From assembly GCF_020184175.1 (NCBI RefSeq), contig NC_065533.1, positions 20,172,695 to 20,236,694 of the forward strand: a DNA stretch of 64,000 bases, written 5' to 3'. The position numbers and the translations under genes were made by a program. Below are positions 26,801 through 40,579 of the stretch, one piece after another; positions within the stretch are counted from its first letter, which is position 1; the number at the start of each line of letters is the position of its first letter. The stretch is from Aphis gossypii (Eukaryota > Arthropoda > Insecta > Hemiptera > Aphididae). Under the pieces are notes generated by a model. It made no database searches. It was given only the letters and a program-made list of their open reading frames with translations, and was not told the DNA's origin.

Positions 26801-29800
26801 TATTATTTTCTACCGATATAATTTATTGGAATTGACCGTGCAGTATACCGACACAAACATCCGGTGGAAAAAATGTATGCTGAAATTTAGTTAGTTTAAG
26901 CCTATATGAAATACATTGCGTAATTTGATAATAATATTGTATATGTTAATTTTAAGACTATTAAATAAAGCATATGATTTAAAAAAAATATGTATGATTA
27001 ATTTTTAATGCAAGAACTTCAAATTTTATAGAAAAAAAATATTTATAAAAAAGTTAATATTTTTCGAGATAACAAGTATTTATAGGTACTGTTTAAATTT
27101 ACGTAATATTACCTATAATAATGTTATTATTTCGTCCATTAGGTTTGCGAAATCTAAATGACTTCCTTTTTTTTCGTAATTTTATATGAATTATTTTTTT
27201 TGAGCCTAATTTTGATTATCACTAATTGTTCATAGTGAAATGTTTTGCTCGTGAATCGTATATCATCAATAATGATTCATCATAATTATGAATTATGAGT
27301 TATATTTCTTAAATATTTATGACTCCTTGCTTATAGGACTCACAAACCAATTAAAATAAAAATATAAACATATTATATGTGCAAATAAAGAAGAACTAAA
27401 ATAAAAATCGAAAAAAGTAGCCAATTGTTTGTTATCTAAGTTAGTTAATAAGTATACAAAAATTACTAAGTAACTCACATTGCTCCTGTTGAATTATTTT
27501 TTTTTTTATAAGTCTCTAACTCCTTTTTGTAATAATCTTCAACCAATCAAAAAACCACTATGGTGGTAGTGTAGTGCCATATGATGAACAATATGCCTAC
27601 TTTATATAATAATGTATGAGTGTATCGTATAGTCACAACGATTACGTGGTTGATTCAAGACTCAAAGAGAAAAGTTTCAACGACAAGAATAGAAAAAAAA
27701 TAAGACAAAATATGTACTAGAGCCAAGAGGCAAATTTTCGGAGTGTTCAAAGAAAAACAACTGTCGGCTTCCTAGTATCTGTTAAATATACAAAGTATAG
27801 ATGATTTTACTTGTTAATAATGCATTCGTAGGTACTCCACTAACCAACTGATCGAAAGAGCTAAGATTTCTGCATGTGCAATATTATAGACGTAAAGACC
27901 ATTTGTGTGAATTCAAATATGAATCATGAAAGAGGTTCCCTATAGTGATAGAATACAATTGCTACCTACTATAATACTAACTATACGATATAAAAAATAT
28001 GCACAAATTCAACGGGAAATTTAATCAGAATACTTTTTTTTAACAACAAATTGCATAAGAATTTTATAATTTTTAGAATTTTTAAACACACTTAAATACT
28101 ATACATATTCTCAAATAACTAAGAATTTGTTTATGTTCACCTCGTTTTTACTGCGAAATATAATATAGTGGATTTTTTTTTTTTTTTTGAACGTTTCGAT
28201 GAAGCTAAATTGTTATCAAAATTGTTATACTAAGAATAATAATATAACGTGGTTGGTGAAGACCAATTAAATATATTACATTCGGGGAAGAAGTTAGTTT
28301 CCTTTGATATATTATGACAAGTAGTTTGGGAGCACGAAAGGTATTGTTAATTTTAATATTATAAATAAGTGTACATTGGTTTAATAATAATTGTTAATAC
28401 ATAATTGCATTATTATTTACGGACAAAAGAGTGAGGCTATCTCGGAGTTCATGAGTGCGTGATGGTAATCGCGAAGAACTGGCGTTCCATTACATATTTG
28501 TATTTGACCGTAGTCTTACAATATTAAATGTGGGACAAAGCTGAGGGGGGCTTCATATTATTTAGTCAGCATAATACTGCATATGTCATATTTGTAAGAC
28601 ATAATATATTATATATATATGTATAGTATATACCTCTAATATGATGTGTATTAAAATATAAATAATGATGTAACAATCGTTACAATAGAAAATAAAAATA
28701 AATGGTAGGTATGAATTTTGCACGTTTCATGTGCACTCCTATATCGTTTTACACGACATTTCGAAACACAAAATAGTCGAGCTTTTACAGAAACATTTAT
28801 TGTTATATCGCTTTATACCGATACGGCCGTGTAAAGAAATGCGGAATGCGTTTTGATGAGAGAAAGATTGTTTTTTGTTTGTTTTTTTTTTATCTTTTTT
28901 TCACGAACACCCTCTTATCTCTGGCATGAACAACGAGTAGCTTAAACGTTTCGTATGACTCTTAATACACGTATATATAAGCGTACGTATAATATATCGA
29001 TTGAAAATCGAATCCCTAATACACTGCAAAATAAATTCTAGGGGGGTCGTTTTTCAGTTTCCTTATAACGGTTTCCCCGAATGCAACGAAATATCTTGCA
29101 TTAGACCTTCCTACTATTATTGTGGAAAACAATATTTTACCAAAGTACCGTTATTCAGACTAAACGAATCCGGTGGCTCGCTGTTCCTCGGTCGTAGAAT
29201 TTTTTAATCGAAATTTAAAATATATTAACATAATATTATCGCGCATACGACCAATACGATAATTTAAATTGTATTGCTTTTAACAGTATAATCCTAAATT
29301 ATAATGAGAAACCGATTTTTATTCGTTTTGACTTATTAATAATTATTTATCATAATCGTCACTACGTAGTTCGATCCTAGATCAGTACTTAAATTACATA
29401 TTTGAATAGACTGTAAGAAAAGACTTTATCACAACAATTCTACCTACATAATATTGTTACGCTGTATATATTCTAGGCCAACTAAAACTGCACTGTAATG
29501 TTACCCAACGAATTTTTTCAAACGATTGTCGCCAACTGAAGATTCCACATATTATACGTACATATCAAAGACGTAGTGGGTTTTTTTTTTCAATGAAATT
29601 TTATTCAAGCTATATTGGTATAGACTATAGACCAATAAATTGAAAGATAATTGTTGAAAAATATATTTCGTGACAGGAAAATGATAATATTAATTAATCT
29701 GAACTAGGAAGTCGATGCAACCCCTCTAAATAAATTGAAGGTATAATAATTTACGACGTGTTTTAATTAAATATCTTCGTTTTAGATTAATTACCAGAAA

Positions 29801-31680
29801 CATGTTGAAGTAGATTATAAACGTGGATTTTCGATTAATTACTATCGGTATTTGCAACTATTTTTCATTGATATATATGTATATATATAATATTCGTATT
29901 TGCAGTAGCATAATAATTAATTGCAATTTATAAGACAAAGTTGAAGATCGAGTCGATTTCATGAGATCGGTGGCGAATGCCAAATTGCTCTTCATTATAG
30001 TACTATGATAAGACAATTGATACATTTAAAAGTGACACTATTATTTAAAGCTTCGTGGGTATTCGATGAATATTCTAAGAAAATAACTCTTTACTAAACG
30101 GTATTACAAGATACCGTATTATGTCATCTAAGATATAACATAAAATTTAGAAATTGCATTATGACAAAATATTATAAACACCATTAGTATACATTTAACC
30201 AAAAAGTCTTAAACTAAATAATTTAAGTACACTATTAAATACTATTATTTACCTGGTTTATAAGAGTTTTGAATCGAAAATGAAAATAATTATCCATACA
30301 TACCTGTAACAAAAAAACAATAATTCTCATGAATGATGTGGGTATTATAAAATGTTAATCTTTCTAAAAGAAATGAAAAACACAAGTATACAATTTTTCG
30401 GACATAAAAATATGTTTTGATATATAAATTACTATTATTTTTTTTTAACACAATAAAATTGTTTTAATAATCAAAATATACATATATAAACTGTGACACC
30501 GTGAAGCATACTCGCATACTTAATAAAATATAATTTTAAAGTAAATCAATAAGTCAATAAAAAACAAGTTCCAGTATTGAATACAAACGGTAATTTATTA
30601 TGTTTCAAATTTCGAACGTCACGAAAATTTATGGTGTGCATTGTGAATATCTGCAACCCATATTATCACTCAACAATTTAAAATCTTTTATCATTTAAAA
30701 TTATATTATTATTATAATTATTATAATTAAATTGGTGGATATATTATTAATCATCTTTATAATTTTAAATTATTATACTAGGTATTGAAATTCAGTGTAT
30801 TGTACGTTTATTTTGGCGGCATCGTACATACAAGGTTTATATATTGTTTTATACCTAGCTGTTTTTACAACAAAAATCAATAACCGATTTTATTCCTGTA
30901 ATCGGAATTAATAGTGTAATTAACTGTACCTACTGTAAAAATAACTGTTCTATGTAACAAAAACGAATGTCGAATATGAATAAAATACATTATGATATCG
31001 TTACAATTTTTTTTAAAAAATTTTAGTCAAACTAATTTAAAATGTTAACGAGTAGTTTTTCAGCTTTTAAAATGTTTGTTTTAAGAATAAAAAGTCCTTC
31101 ATTTTTTTTATTAAATACTTGGCTCATTTTTAAAAATCGTAAAAATGAATGCATTAATATTAATTACCGAAAATTGATTTCCAAATTACTATAGACTCGG
31201 CATCTTTAAAACCCATTATCACGGACTTAAATACTTAATATTATCAGCACACACAGTGTTCAATAATTCGATTTCGATAAGTAAACATTTTCAGAAAAAT
31301 GAACCGTTCAATAATAACGATGATAGTAGTAGGAAATAGGCTTGCCGTTTGAAAAACCAAAAGTCTATATCTCAACCAGATACTGCTCGAGTGTCGAGTA
31401 GTATTAAAATCTCGATAATTTGAAAATATGAAACGTTTTATGATATCTTTGGGAGTGTGAGTATAAGTGCATGGTGCGTGTAAAACGACGCGTGTCATCG
31501 CATAATAATCTGTACATGATTCCCTGAAGTGTAAACGCAACACCTTTGCCGCGGGTGTTTAATTATAATATTAATACCTGTTCGACGACACAGTGGTATT
31601 ATATTTTAATATGATGTTGTACGCGTCAGTGTACGGTATTTATAACACGTACGCTCGATTGCTGATATAGGTAGTGTGAA
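23834..31680. other. Long AT-rich tract without supported genes
   Basis: About 7.8 kb of AT-rich sequence, probably intronic or intergenic. Small GC-richer patches at 26,340-26,400 and 29,040-29,200 carry only short frames. A segment near 31,042-31,100 resembles the interior of the 23.1-kb element (shared ACGAGTAGTTTT with similar flanks) and may be a fragment of that family. Confidence 0.5.
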
Positions 31681-31714
31681 TGTGGATGTGGATGTGGATG
31701 CGGGTGCGGGTGCG
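31681..31714. repeat. Six-base tandem repeat, TGTGGA changing to TGCGGG
   Basis: Three TGTGGA units are followed directly by two TGCGGG units and a partial third. The unit has changed sequence partway through while keeping the same period. Confidence 0.95.
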
Positions 31715-33640
31715 AACGATAGCGCAGACGTTAAATTCTTTATAGAAATTCTCAGCCGAGAATCTCAAGCAGTTGTGATCAAAAGAGGTAGGGGAGATGA
31801 ATGTACGAAAGGGCGTTTATTATAATAATCTTTTTCTTTTATATTATAGGCACATGGCCATTTTTGATCGACATTGTTATTATTTTTCCGATCTATTAAA
31901 AAAAAAAAAAAAGAAAAATGAAAAATACGACACAAATTTCTCGTTTTAAAGTTATTCATTTTCTTCTGGGTCATTTGATTGTGCTATAGTGCTATATTGC
32001 TACTGTTGTGTAATATAGAGTATAGACGTATAGTAAACAGGTTTTGAATCCGAAAATGTTAAACAAAAAATATAGTTTCTTCCCACTTTTAAATCAATTT
32101 GAAATTCGCATAAAACAATTAAGTTCTTAAAATATTAAGATTGATTTTATGGTATTGTCTATTAATAGTTAATATAATATATAAATACTTAATTTATAAA
32201 ATAGATACCTCAAACACTTTTGCAGGAAATTCTTGCTAACACTATTCGTACATATAAAATAATAATATGACAAACAAAGCGGAATGAGATTATTTAAGTT
32301 TTGTAATACGTTGGTGTAATTTTTGGATATCGACTTATAGGTAGTTATAATATAAACATGCAGTTAAGAAAACTGTATTCTAGGTGTTATCTACATAGGT
32401 ACGTTAAGTACATTTTGCTTTACATAACTATTTTAATAACACTACTGCAGAAAGTATGCCATTCGCTGCTTCAAACGATTCATTTTTATAATCGTACCCT
32501 TATGATATTTTTATTAAAACTATAAAATGACAAGGTTCTGTATTTAAATGTTCGCAATGTACACACACATAACATGTACGGTATAATATTATACGCGACA
32601 ACATTTAATCGTAACGAGAGAGAAAACTTAAAGAATATACTTTTATGAAACTTTAATGAACTTTAAAAGTATTCGTATCTAGTATTAGGTACATAGATTT
32701 ACATTATTCGTAAATATAAAAAATATACAGATATATATACAATATATATGTGTGTGTGTATCTGGATCTATTTTGTTTTATCTTAATTCAATCGTATGTT
32801 TTAACTTTTGACTTTTAGAAACGTAAAAAAAGATAACGTCAAAATATTTATACAGAACGTTTGCAATAAAATTGAAGTAAAAAAAGTTATTTTCTATTTT
32901 TATTATTATTATTATTATTGTTATTATTATCAACACAATAGTTAAACTTAAAAAATATGTGTTATTTATCTTAAGGAATACCCAAAAACAATAAATTTGT
33001 GCTTTGAACTTGAATACTAATTCGTTTGTATGAATTTATTATTCTTTAAATACAATTTTAATAAATTTCTATCCAAAACTGCATTTTTGTCGAATCAATA
33101 AATTATAAAATTTAAAGTTAACAATATAATCGTCATGAAAAAAAACAAAAATTGTTTCTATTAACTATCGAGAAACTTCTTTTAGGATAATATATTTTGC
33201 AATTTTATTCATTTCATGAATTTATTAGTGGTTTGCAATGTTTCAATAAGAATATAATATATTTTATATTTATACAATAATTTACAATATCAATAAAACT
33301 AGTAGATATAAATTATTTTGTCGACATAATACAAATTACGTTTTTAAATTATTAGACAAAATCATAATAGATCAATCACATAGAATCCTAGTTTTTTTAT
33401 TGTTATTAAACCATTATAGTTTGTATGATATAATATACAAACAAAAAATAATATTAATTAGAGGAAGAGTAATCAATACCGTAAATAAAGAGACATAATA
33501 TATTGACTCCCCATATAATTGTTTTATTATTATTATAGCAGATAACAATATTTGTTTATTTTTTAATATGGTGTGTAACGTTTTACTGCTGTAATCGTCT
33601 CAAAATTGTATTTTATCTATCGATATCTTTATAGTATATT
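31715..33640. other. AT-rich non-coding DNA
   Basis: No gene supported. It contains a (TTA)n patch near 32,900-32,930. Confidence 0.6.
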
Positions 33641-33642
33641 AG

Positions 33643-33664
33643 TATATATATATATATATATATA
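33643..33664. repeat. (TA)11 microsatellite
   Basis: About 22 bases of uninterrupted TA dinucleotide repeat. Confidence 0.95.
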
Positions 33665-34025
33665 CATATTGTATTATGTTTTATTATTATGACATCAAAC
33701 ATTTCCGTCCATACACTGTTTGATTGTCATCCATTTTTTAAGAGTTTATTATATCTTTTCTCAGACTGTTAAGTTGTAACTCCCTACCAGTAGAGTTTTT
33801 CTAGAAATAATGGGAATTATTTTAAACAATTTAACTGAATCCAATTGACAGCCAAATCAGAATAGTTTGTCTATTGTCGTATTATTATTATTTTTTAATA
33901 AATCCTTTCCATATAATTGGTTTTATGCTATATAATATATATATGTATAAACATCTGGAGTTCCACACGAATCACATTAGTCCGGCGCAAGTATGGTTCA
34001 CGTGAATCTGACATTTGCTTTGTAG

Positions 34026-34107
34026 CAATGTTTGTATTCTATTAAATTGTTTAAACAATAATATACTTGAAAATATTTCGATACATGCACTCTTCAACAT
34101 ATTGACG
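34026..34107 (+). CDS. Candidate internal exon, low confidence
   Basis: The acceptor TTTGCTTTGTAG ends at 34,025 and a strong donor GTAAGC follows at 34,108. Between them one frame is open (one base plus 27 codons, for example NVCILLNCLNNNILENISIH). The frame continues past the donor to 34,404, making one of the longest open stretches in the window. Composition is close to AT-rich background, so this may be chance. Confidence 0.2.
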
Positions 34108-34404
34108 GTAAGCTTACGGTACGTGACAAAGTACAAAGGCCAATTGCAAATTTCAAAGATGAACTTTGCGTTTGTTCAACGAGATCTTTTATACAAAGAA
34201 AACACTCCAGTAAAAGAATTCCAAAAAATAAAAATAAAAATCCTATTCAAACGTATAGGTACCTATATAAATATTATTACATTAAACATGAAATCGTTGA
34301 CGATATTAAACAAAATCATTCGCACCTCAAATCGATACCTATATAATATAAATCGTAGAATGTACTATCATCTAGATGCATTCAAATCATTTAAAAACAA
34401 ATAA

Positions 34405-37400
34405 AATGTAATGAAAACGATTACCCAAATACAGTTCACCTAAAGACTTGTTTGATAATTAATTTTATTCGTGGGTTTTGTCGATTAAAATAAAAATAAT
34501 TATGCATTTTTTATATGTATATGTAGCACTAATAAAAATATATTTTGTAACTGTATATTGTATAATGAGGTAATTCCGTAGACGACGGTGAATGCAACGA
34601 GAATAATTCAATAAAGTACCCATTTATAAGCAACATAATTATGAATAGGTATGCCCCAAACTATTGAAAAACGCAATGTTTCCGTGGAAATAAAATGAAA
34701 ATCTAATTTTTGAAAATTTACGGACACCGAGGTGCACCTATAACAATGGTTGAGAGGTCATGGTTATCCGTACAAATAAATGGCTTCGTAGCGACTCAGA
34801 CTCAGCCAATTGATTTTCAGTAACTGCGTTACAACAATATATACATATTATATATATAGATATATATTATATACACACACATATATATAATCAACTGAAT
34901 TTCAATCACGAGAAAATAAACAGCCACTAAACTCAACTCGCTCAATAGTGCGTCGTTCGCCACACCTACTAAATTCCAAAAAATATAACTCTTAGTTTAA
35001 GATTTGTTCTTATTCCTATATGTATTATAATTTAAACAGATTAAAATAATATCTACTATAACGATGCTGTACCAAATTTAAAATATTTATGACATAGGTA
35101 ATAAAGAAGTAAGCCTAAGATAGTATATATTCATAAAATGTTTATTTTCAGTGACTTAAAAATTTCATATATTACTGATTTAGTTTTATTATTATTACTA
35201 AAGAAATGATTTTTAGAAACATTGGCCATTTGGCGTAAAAGTTTTTTTTTATAGATTTATGGCTACATATAAAAATTTGTTATACATTACATATTATATA
35301 TTGTACATTGACTAGCGATGAGTGTGAAGTATTTTAGACGTATAATAGAGAGATTGGAGGTGGTTCTAATATTGAATAATTGTATATTCGGTGATAATAT
35401 CAAATATGCTTGACGGTGACTTAGACACCGCAGACTGTGCAAACTGGGGGTTATTCTTTGGAAATTAGAAAGCTATGACGAATTTGTGAAATTCTGAGGC
35501 ATGATATCATAACTTCAAGTTTTCTGTGTGATTCAATGAGTAATGGCCCTTTGTAATGTATTGTGAATAATTTAATTTAATTAAGTGAAGTATGATAGAT
35601 ATTTCTTATGTCATATTAATGGTAATTAATGATTAATGATAAAAGATGATTTTTAAATTTTGTATTTATTTAATTTTTATCTTAAACGTAGGTACCTATA
35701 ATATATTATAACTTATTTATGCCTAGATAGGTAGTTTTAACATTAAAATCATAGATCCGGGCTCTATGCAAAAGATCGACAACAACATGCAAAGTATTTA
35801 TTAGAAAGTATAGAGCTAATGACATAATTTTTTTCTCTTAATTAAACACCTTGAATAATTTATTACAAAGTGATGTACCTAGTTATTATTTTATTTTTGA
35901 TGGTGTGATACCGTAGACTTCATTATCTAAGAGAATCGTTGAGTTTTCTCAATTGTTATATAAATTAATAAAATTTTTATGATGGTTTAATATTGTGTAT
36001 TAAAAAAGAACCAATTTTATTTCTTCGGATTTTTTTTTTTTTTTAATTTAAAATTGCCGCTTTTCATCAAACATAAATTATCATCAACCACGAATCTTAA
36101 TTCAAAAGTTTTTCTTTAATAATATCAAGTTTCCAAGTTCCTTGCAAAGGACTTTTATAATTTTTGTGTTCTGTGAAAATACTAACTATGGAATATCATC
36201 AAACCAATTAAAATGTTTATTCATTTAGTTGGTGTAAAATTATTCTGAAAATACATTGGTTTTCTTTTTACAACAATTTCAAGTGATAGTTAAAAATAAT
36301 TAATATATTTTAAACTTGAAATAAAAAACTTTTTAAGTAAAAATAAGTGTAAATGTATCAACTATAAACAATAATTAATATTATTTTTCCCCTGTTCAGT
36401 GTTAACATGCAGCGTTTAATTTACCCGCATTAAATAAACAATAGGTTACACATGGTTTATATTTAAAATATTATAATATACCAACAATATAACTATCATT
36501 TCATTGACTACCAGCAATTTTATCTTGTTGTTTAGATGTTAATGCTAATGTTTTTTTTTTTTTTTATTTTAGTTAATGTTTATCGTTTTATACTATCGGC
36601 ATATTCAATATTGAGCTATATCTATCCACGAGAATCATATTGTTTATTTTATGTAACTGTAGATTAACCAAATAAAAGGTGATTAGAATCTTTATAATTT
36701 TGATTGTAATTATAGTTTAAATTAACAACATTAATTTTTGGTTGCTACCTTTTTGGATTTTAATTATACATTGGTTTTTAAGTACAAATTAGCTAAATAC
36801 AGTCGTAAAAAATGCATTATTAGTTATAACCATATCACATTTATAAAAGCAATTACTGAAACGTATGGAAAATAAAAACATTGCAATGTGCATTTAATAT
36901 GTATTAAACTTATTTGAATACCGTTTGTTTCTATCTTTGTCTAATACACGAGGAACATAAAAACTTGAACACGTTCTTTGAAAAATGAACCAATTGGTCT
37001 AGAGAAGAAATAATAAATCTAAAAACAATTTGAATTTATCGTTAAGCATACTTGGCATCAAATTTCCAATATATTTTAATTTTATCATTTAAAATTGAAA
37101 AATTATCGTATTTAAATTTTGAAGAAATTATAATCAAAAAACAATTTTGAGAAAGTCGATCTCTAGTAGACCTAATAAAAAATTCAAAACTGTTTTTATA
37201 TTTCTTATCTCGAGCAATAAATATATTTTTGACAAAAAACACATCTACATTTTTGTGTTTCACGCTGTTAGACAAAGACAGAAATAGTCGGTGTCGAATT
37301 CTCATAAAACTTATCTAATATTATTTGTTTAAAACATTGTACCTAATATGAATAAATAAATAAAGTCTTAATTTAAAACAAAAAAGTATATTTATAACTT

Positions 37401-37939
37401 TATAAATTAAAATTGCAGGTATCATGATAAAATTAAATAAAAGTTCCAGTCAGTTTGTAGTTCCATGATCAATTTACTTTACCAATATTTTTAATTTCAG
37501 ATCCAATCTCAGACATAAAAAAATTCTATCGCCGTTCTCTTATCGTTTATTATTGTATAATACTATAATGTATAGTGTATATAATACAAAACGTAGACCA
37601 GAAAAAAAAATTCTACTTGATAAATATCGTTTCTTGCATTATTGCTATTTTTTTTTTTTGTAGATAAATTAATCATTTTTATGCAATATAATAGGACGAT
37701 AATATAGGTACCTACTATGTACGCCAACTGATAGTGTTCACTATAGCGGCGTATTATTATTTTTTAATTCGATTTTCATTAAATAATCAATTTAGGCGAA
37801 ATTGCGATGAAAACATATTTTATTTTTATTTATATTATATCTAATATATGTAGTATGTGAATATAATATAACACGCCAATCAGTGTATTATATTATAAAG
37901 TATAGACTATTTTATAATATACGCATCGTTTTTATACAG
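34405..37939. other. AT-rich DNA, probable intron
   Basis: No gene supported. It contains T runs at about 36,030-36,044, 36,551-36,566 and 37,650-37,661, and two TAGGTACCTA decamers (35,689 and 37,705). It leads into the exon acceptor at 37,938-37,939. Confidence 0.5.
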
Positions 37940-37994
37940 GAAAACCAATCAGGTTCAGACGTCGATGAGCTGATAACGGAGAAAAACAATTATC
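37940..37994 (+). CDS. 55-nt internal coding exon, product unknown
   Basis: A clear acceptor (CATCGTTTTTATACAG) precedes 55 bases that end at a GTGAGT donor. GC inside is about 43%, far above the AT-rich flanks. Two of the three forward frames hit a stop; the only open one reads ENQSGSDVDELITEKNNY plus one base. The peptide is polar and acidic, as in a linker or a surface loop. The exon would begin in phase 0 and end in phase 1. No protein family was recognised. A minus-strand frame is also open but lacks splice signals. This is the cleanest isolated exon signature in the window. Confidence 0.5.
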
Positions 37995-38369
37995 GTGAGT
38001 GCAAAGTATACGAATTAAAATATAAATAGTAGTATAAAAACCTAAAAAGGAGACAAATTTAAAATCCTTATTATGATAATCGTGTTATACTAAGCGCTTA
38101 CTTAATTTATATTTTGGCCATATGAAATGTATTCACTATTGTAGTAATTTATTATTTTTATTTTAATATGAACCAACATAAGAATTGTATAATTTATTGT
38201 ATGAAAAAAATTTCTATAAAATATTTATCGATTTTTTTTTTAATTATAAAAATTTTTAATTATGTTTGATAATTTGGTCTTTAAGCCTTGGTACTGAAAA
38301 GTTCAAAATAAAAACAGAATTCAGATAAATACATTATTAAATTGCAAAATTGGGGTGAATCATTTAGTT

Positions 38370-38694
38370 CATGGTTTCTCAAACATTTTAATGTACGACA
38401 ACCCCTCTGCTAGTAACATTAAGTAAAAATTTGAATAATACATTGTTTCATATCATTAAACGATTAATCAAACGAGATATACCATTTCGAATATCAATAT
38501 ATAAATACCATACTCGTATGTAGTAATCTAAACTTGTCAACGGTAAATAATTTATTTTATAAAATATACATACTTATTTTATTATTATTATTGTTTTAAG
38601 TATTTTTTTTTTTCGTAAATCAGTGTATTATAATTTTTGATCAACGCGAATCCTAGTCAATAAAGTGATCGCGACCCCAGGTTGAGACACATTG
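38370..38694. mobile_element. hAT-like element remnant
   Basis: The left end begins CATGGTTTCTCAAACATTTT, and the right end read in reverse begins CAATGTGTCTCAACCTGGGG, followed by TCGCGATCACTTT. A CAxxGTTTCTCAA start with GGGGTCGCGA just inside is typical of hAT-superfamily ends. The interior, about 325 bp, is AT-rich with no transposase. No matching 8-bp target duplication was seen, so the copy is old or its edges have drifted. Confidence 0.55.
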
Positions 38695-39455
38695 TTGTGT
38701 CACTATTCTAACCGTCGTGAAGGGAGGGGGGATATGTGATTGTTAAACGTAGAAAATCTGGCAGTAATAATAGTATATAAACACCGATCGTAATAATTTC
38801 AAACTCATACGTAAACATTTAAACATATTATATTATAATATAATACACGTGTGCACTTACAATGTATATATGTGCGTTTATACTTGATAATATTATGGTC
38901 GTATAGTATAATTAAATTATTCTCGCGGTAGACTGCCGCTCCTCTATTTCGATATCGTAATACACAGATGATAATAATTATATTATTAATTACCGGTACA
39001 AAATCGTATCGAAAATAATATTCGGTTAATGCTCAATACGTGTGAAATTTATGGTCGGATTGTCTGCAACGACGATTATAGAACGTGCACGATTATCGCC
39101 GTTATTTTGGTACCTCCTAATAACAATACTACCAAGTCTGACCTAACCGGAAACAATATTATAATTATATTATTACTATTATGATCACACACGTGAACAG
39201 TTGCGTCTGTCGTTATATTATTATTATGACCGCGAGTGTTTGTCTGTCGCCATTTTCATCGGATCAAATGCATAACGTGCATGCGATAGGTTAGGTACAG
39301 ATTCATTCGAAGCTAACCGTAATAATGATAAGTATTATTATAAATAATGAGACGAATAAAAATAATAATTGTTATTATTATTTATTATTATTGTCACAGT
39401 CATGAGTGTGTGAAATGTTCCACGACATTCATCCGTTTGCGTTTATTGTTTTTAG

Positions 39456-39544
39456 TCGAGTACGAAAATATTCTTCCGACGCCACGGCGGCAGCGTATTG
39501 CTGGAATAAAATGCATTACGCGTGCCAAAGTTCGTTATCTTTGA
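39456..39544 (+). CDS. Candidate terminal exon, frame ambiguous
   Basis: The acceptor GCGTTTATTGTTTTTAG ends at 39,455. One frame reads EYENILPTPRRQRIAGIKCI and continues to TGA at 39,542-39,544. A second forward frame is also open and runs into the following TTA repeat as poly-leucine. An AATAAA lies inside the coding stretch near 39,506. GC is raised, and no family was recognised. Confidence 0.25.
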
Positions 39545-39561
39545 AAACCACATTGCTGTTG

Positions 39562-39564
39562 TTA

Positions 39565-39602
<38 letters not shown>
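39562..39602. repeat. (TTA)n microsatellite
   Basis: More than ten TTA units, preceded by TTG-containing variants. Confidence 0.97.
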
Positions 39603-39730
39603 ACTCGTTATCGAAAAATCAAGTCGGTGAGAATTAACACACGAGATGAAACCGCATAATAAGTATAGAATATAATTGAATATAAAATAAATATAATATG
39701 TATTATGCAGTATAGGTACCGCGGTTTATA

Positions 39731-39765
39731 CAGAGTGATTTTCTAAGCATGTTTAACCCCCATTT
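39731..39765 (+). mobile_element. Solitary end of the 23.1-kb transposon family
   Basis: CAGAGTGATTTTCTAAGCAT and the following bases match the left end of the element at 23,108 and are likewise preceded by TATA (39,727-39,730). The following sequence shares short blocks with that element (TTTTAGAATTTTTAA, GAGTAACT). No convincing opposite end was found within about 1 kb, so the copy is truncated or its second end has decayed. Confidence 0.45.
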
Positions 39766-40304
39766 TTTAATTTAATGATAAATTTATTTCAATTCTAATA
39801 TTTTAGAATTTTTAATTATACTAAAAACCATAAGTATTATCGAAATTCTTGACATTGCCTGTAGCAATGTGGCCAAACACACTTGTGTTTTTCAAACGAG
39901 AATTATTCTTCCCTTGTATTTTGTAAGTTATTTAGTATATTAATACATTTTTTAATGTAAAAAATTCAGGCTGTAAACCAGTTATTTTTGAGTAACTAAA
40001 AATACTTATAATTTAAGGATGAAATTCCTTAAAAATAATTTCACAAAAATATAAAATGTATGTAATATTGAATTTATTATAATATACTATTATAATATAT
40101 ACTTGGATATATATTTTTTTTAAGTAGGTATAAATATTGATAACCTTTATTGCCCCCATATATTTGATTATTACTTTTATTGCATAAAATTAAATAAACT
40201 GCTAGTTTTGCATTTTTATTTTGATACGTCTCATTTTAAAACACTGTAAATTCACAATAATTATGTGACCGTTAGATTATCAATTCAAATTCGAATCCGG
40301 AATC

Positions 40305-40571
40305 ATGGTAGTGTTATTATTATTACTGTTATTTTGGCTATTAATATCACCATTGGAATCATATTGTGCCGGCAATAGGGAAGCATGTGAAAACGTAATA
40401 ATTTCGTTGCACAATAGTTTCCTCAATAATCTATTAATAATTACAGTCGTAATGGAGGTTTCGTCATTCACAACGCGCGACGTCCGAGTAGCGAAATTGA
40501 CTAAGTACAGCGCCGTGTTAACCGCTTTCGAACACCATTGCCGACAACTGTTTACCCTAAATTCACGATAA
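40305..40571 (+). CDS. Small ORF with leucine-rich start, doubtful
   Basis: An 88-codon frame starts MVVLLLLLLFWLLISPLESY and then becomes polar with four cysteines in all. The hydrophobic start looks like a signal peptide, but most of its leucines come from a TTA/CTG microsatellite. A minus-strand frame over the same repeat is equally open (QYDSNGDINSQNNSNNNNTT). I cannot choose between them, and both may be chance. Confidence 0.15.
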   Translation: MVVLLLLLLFWLLISPLESYCAGNREACENVIISLHNSFLNNLLIITVVMEVSSFTTRDVRVAKLTKYSAVLTAFEHHCRQLFTLNSR

Positions 40572-40579
40572 TAAATAAT

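Noticed and set aside
34015..34404. Longest open frame in the window (129 codons, plus strand) as a complete gene
   Set aside because: It begins at TTG, not ATG, and is rich in N, I, K and L as expected of AT-rich chance sequence. A frame of this length is not surprising in 64 kb read six ways. Only the donor-bounded part is kept, at low confidence.
40500..40520. Partial resemblance to miR-252
   Set aside because: It needs a gap and a mismatch in a normally invariant microRNA, and there is no hairpin.
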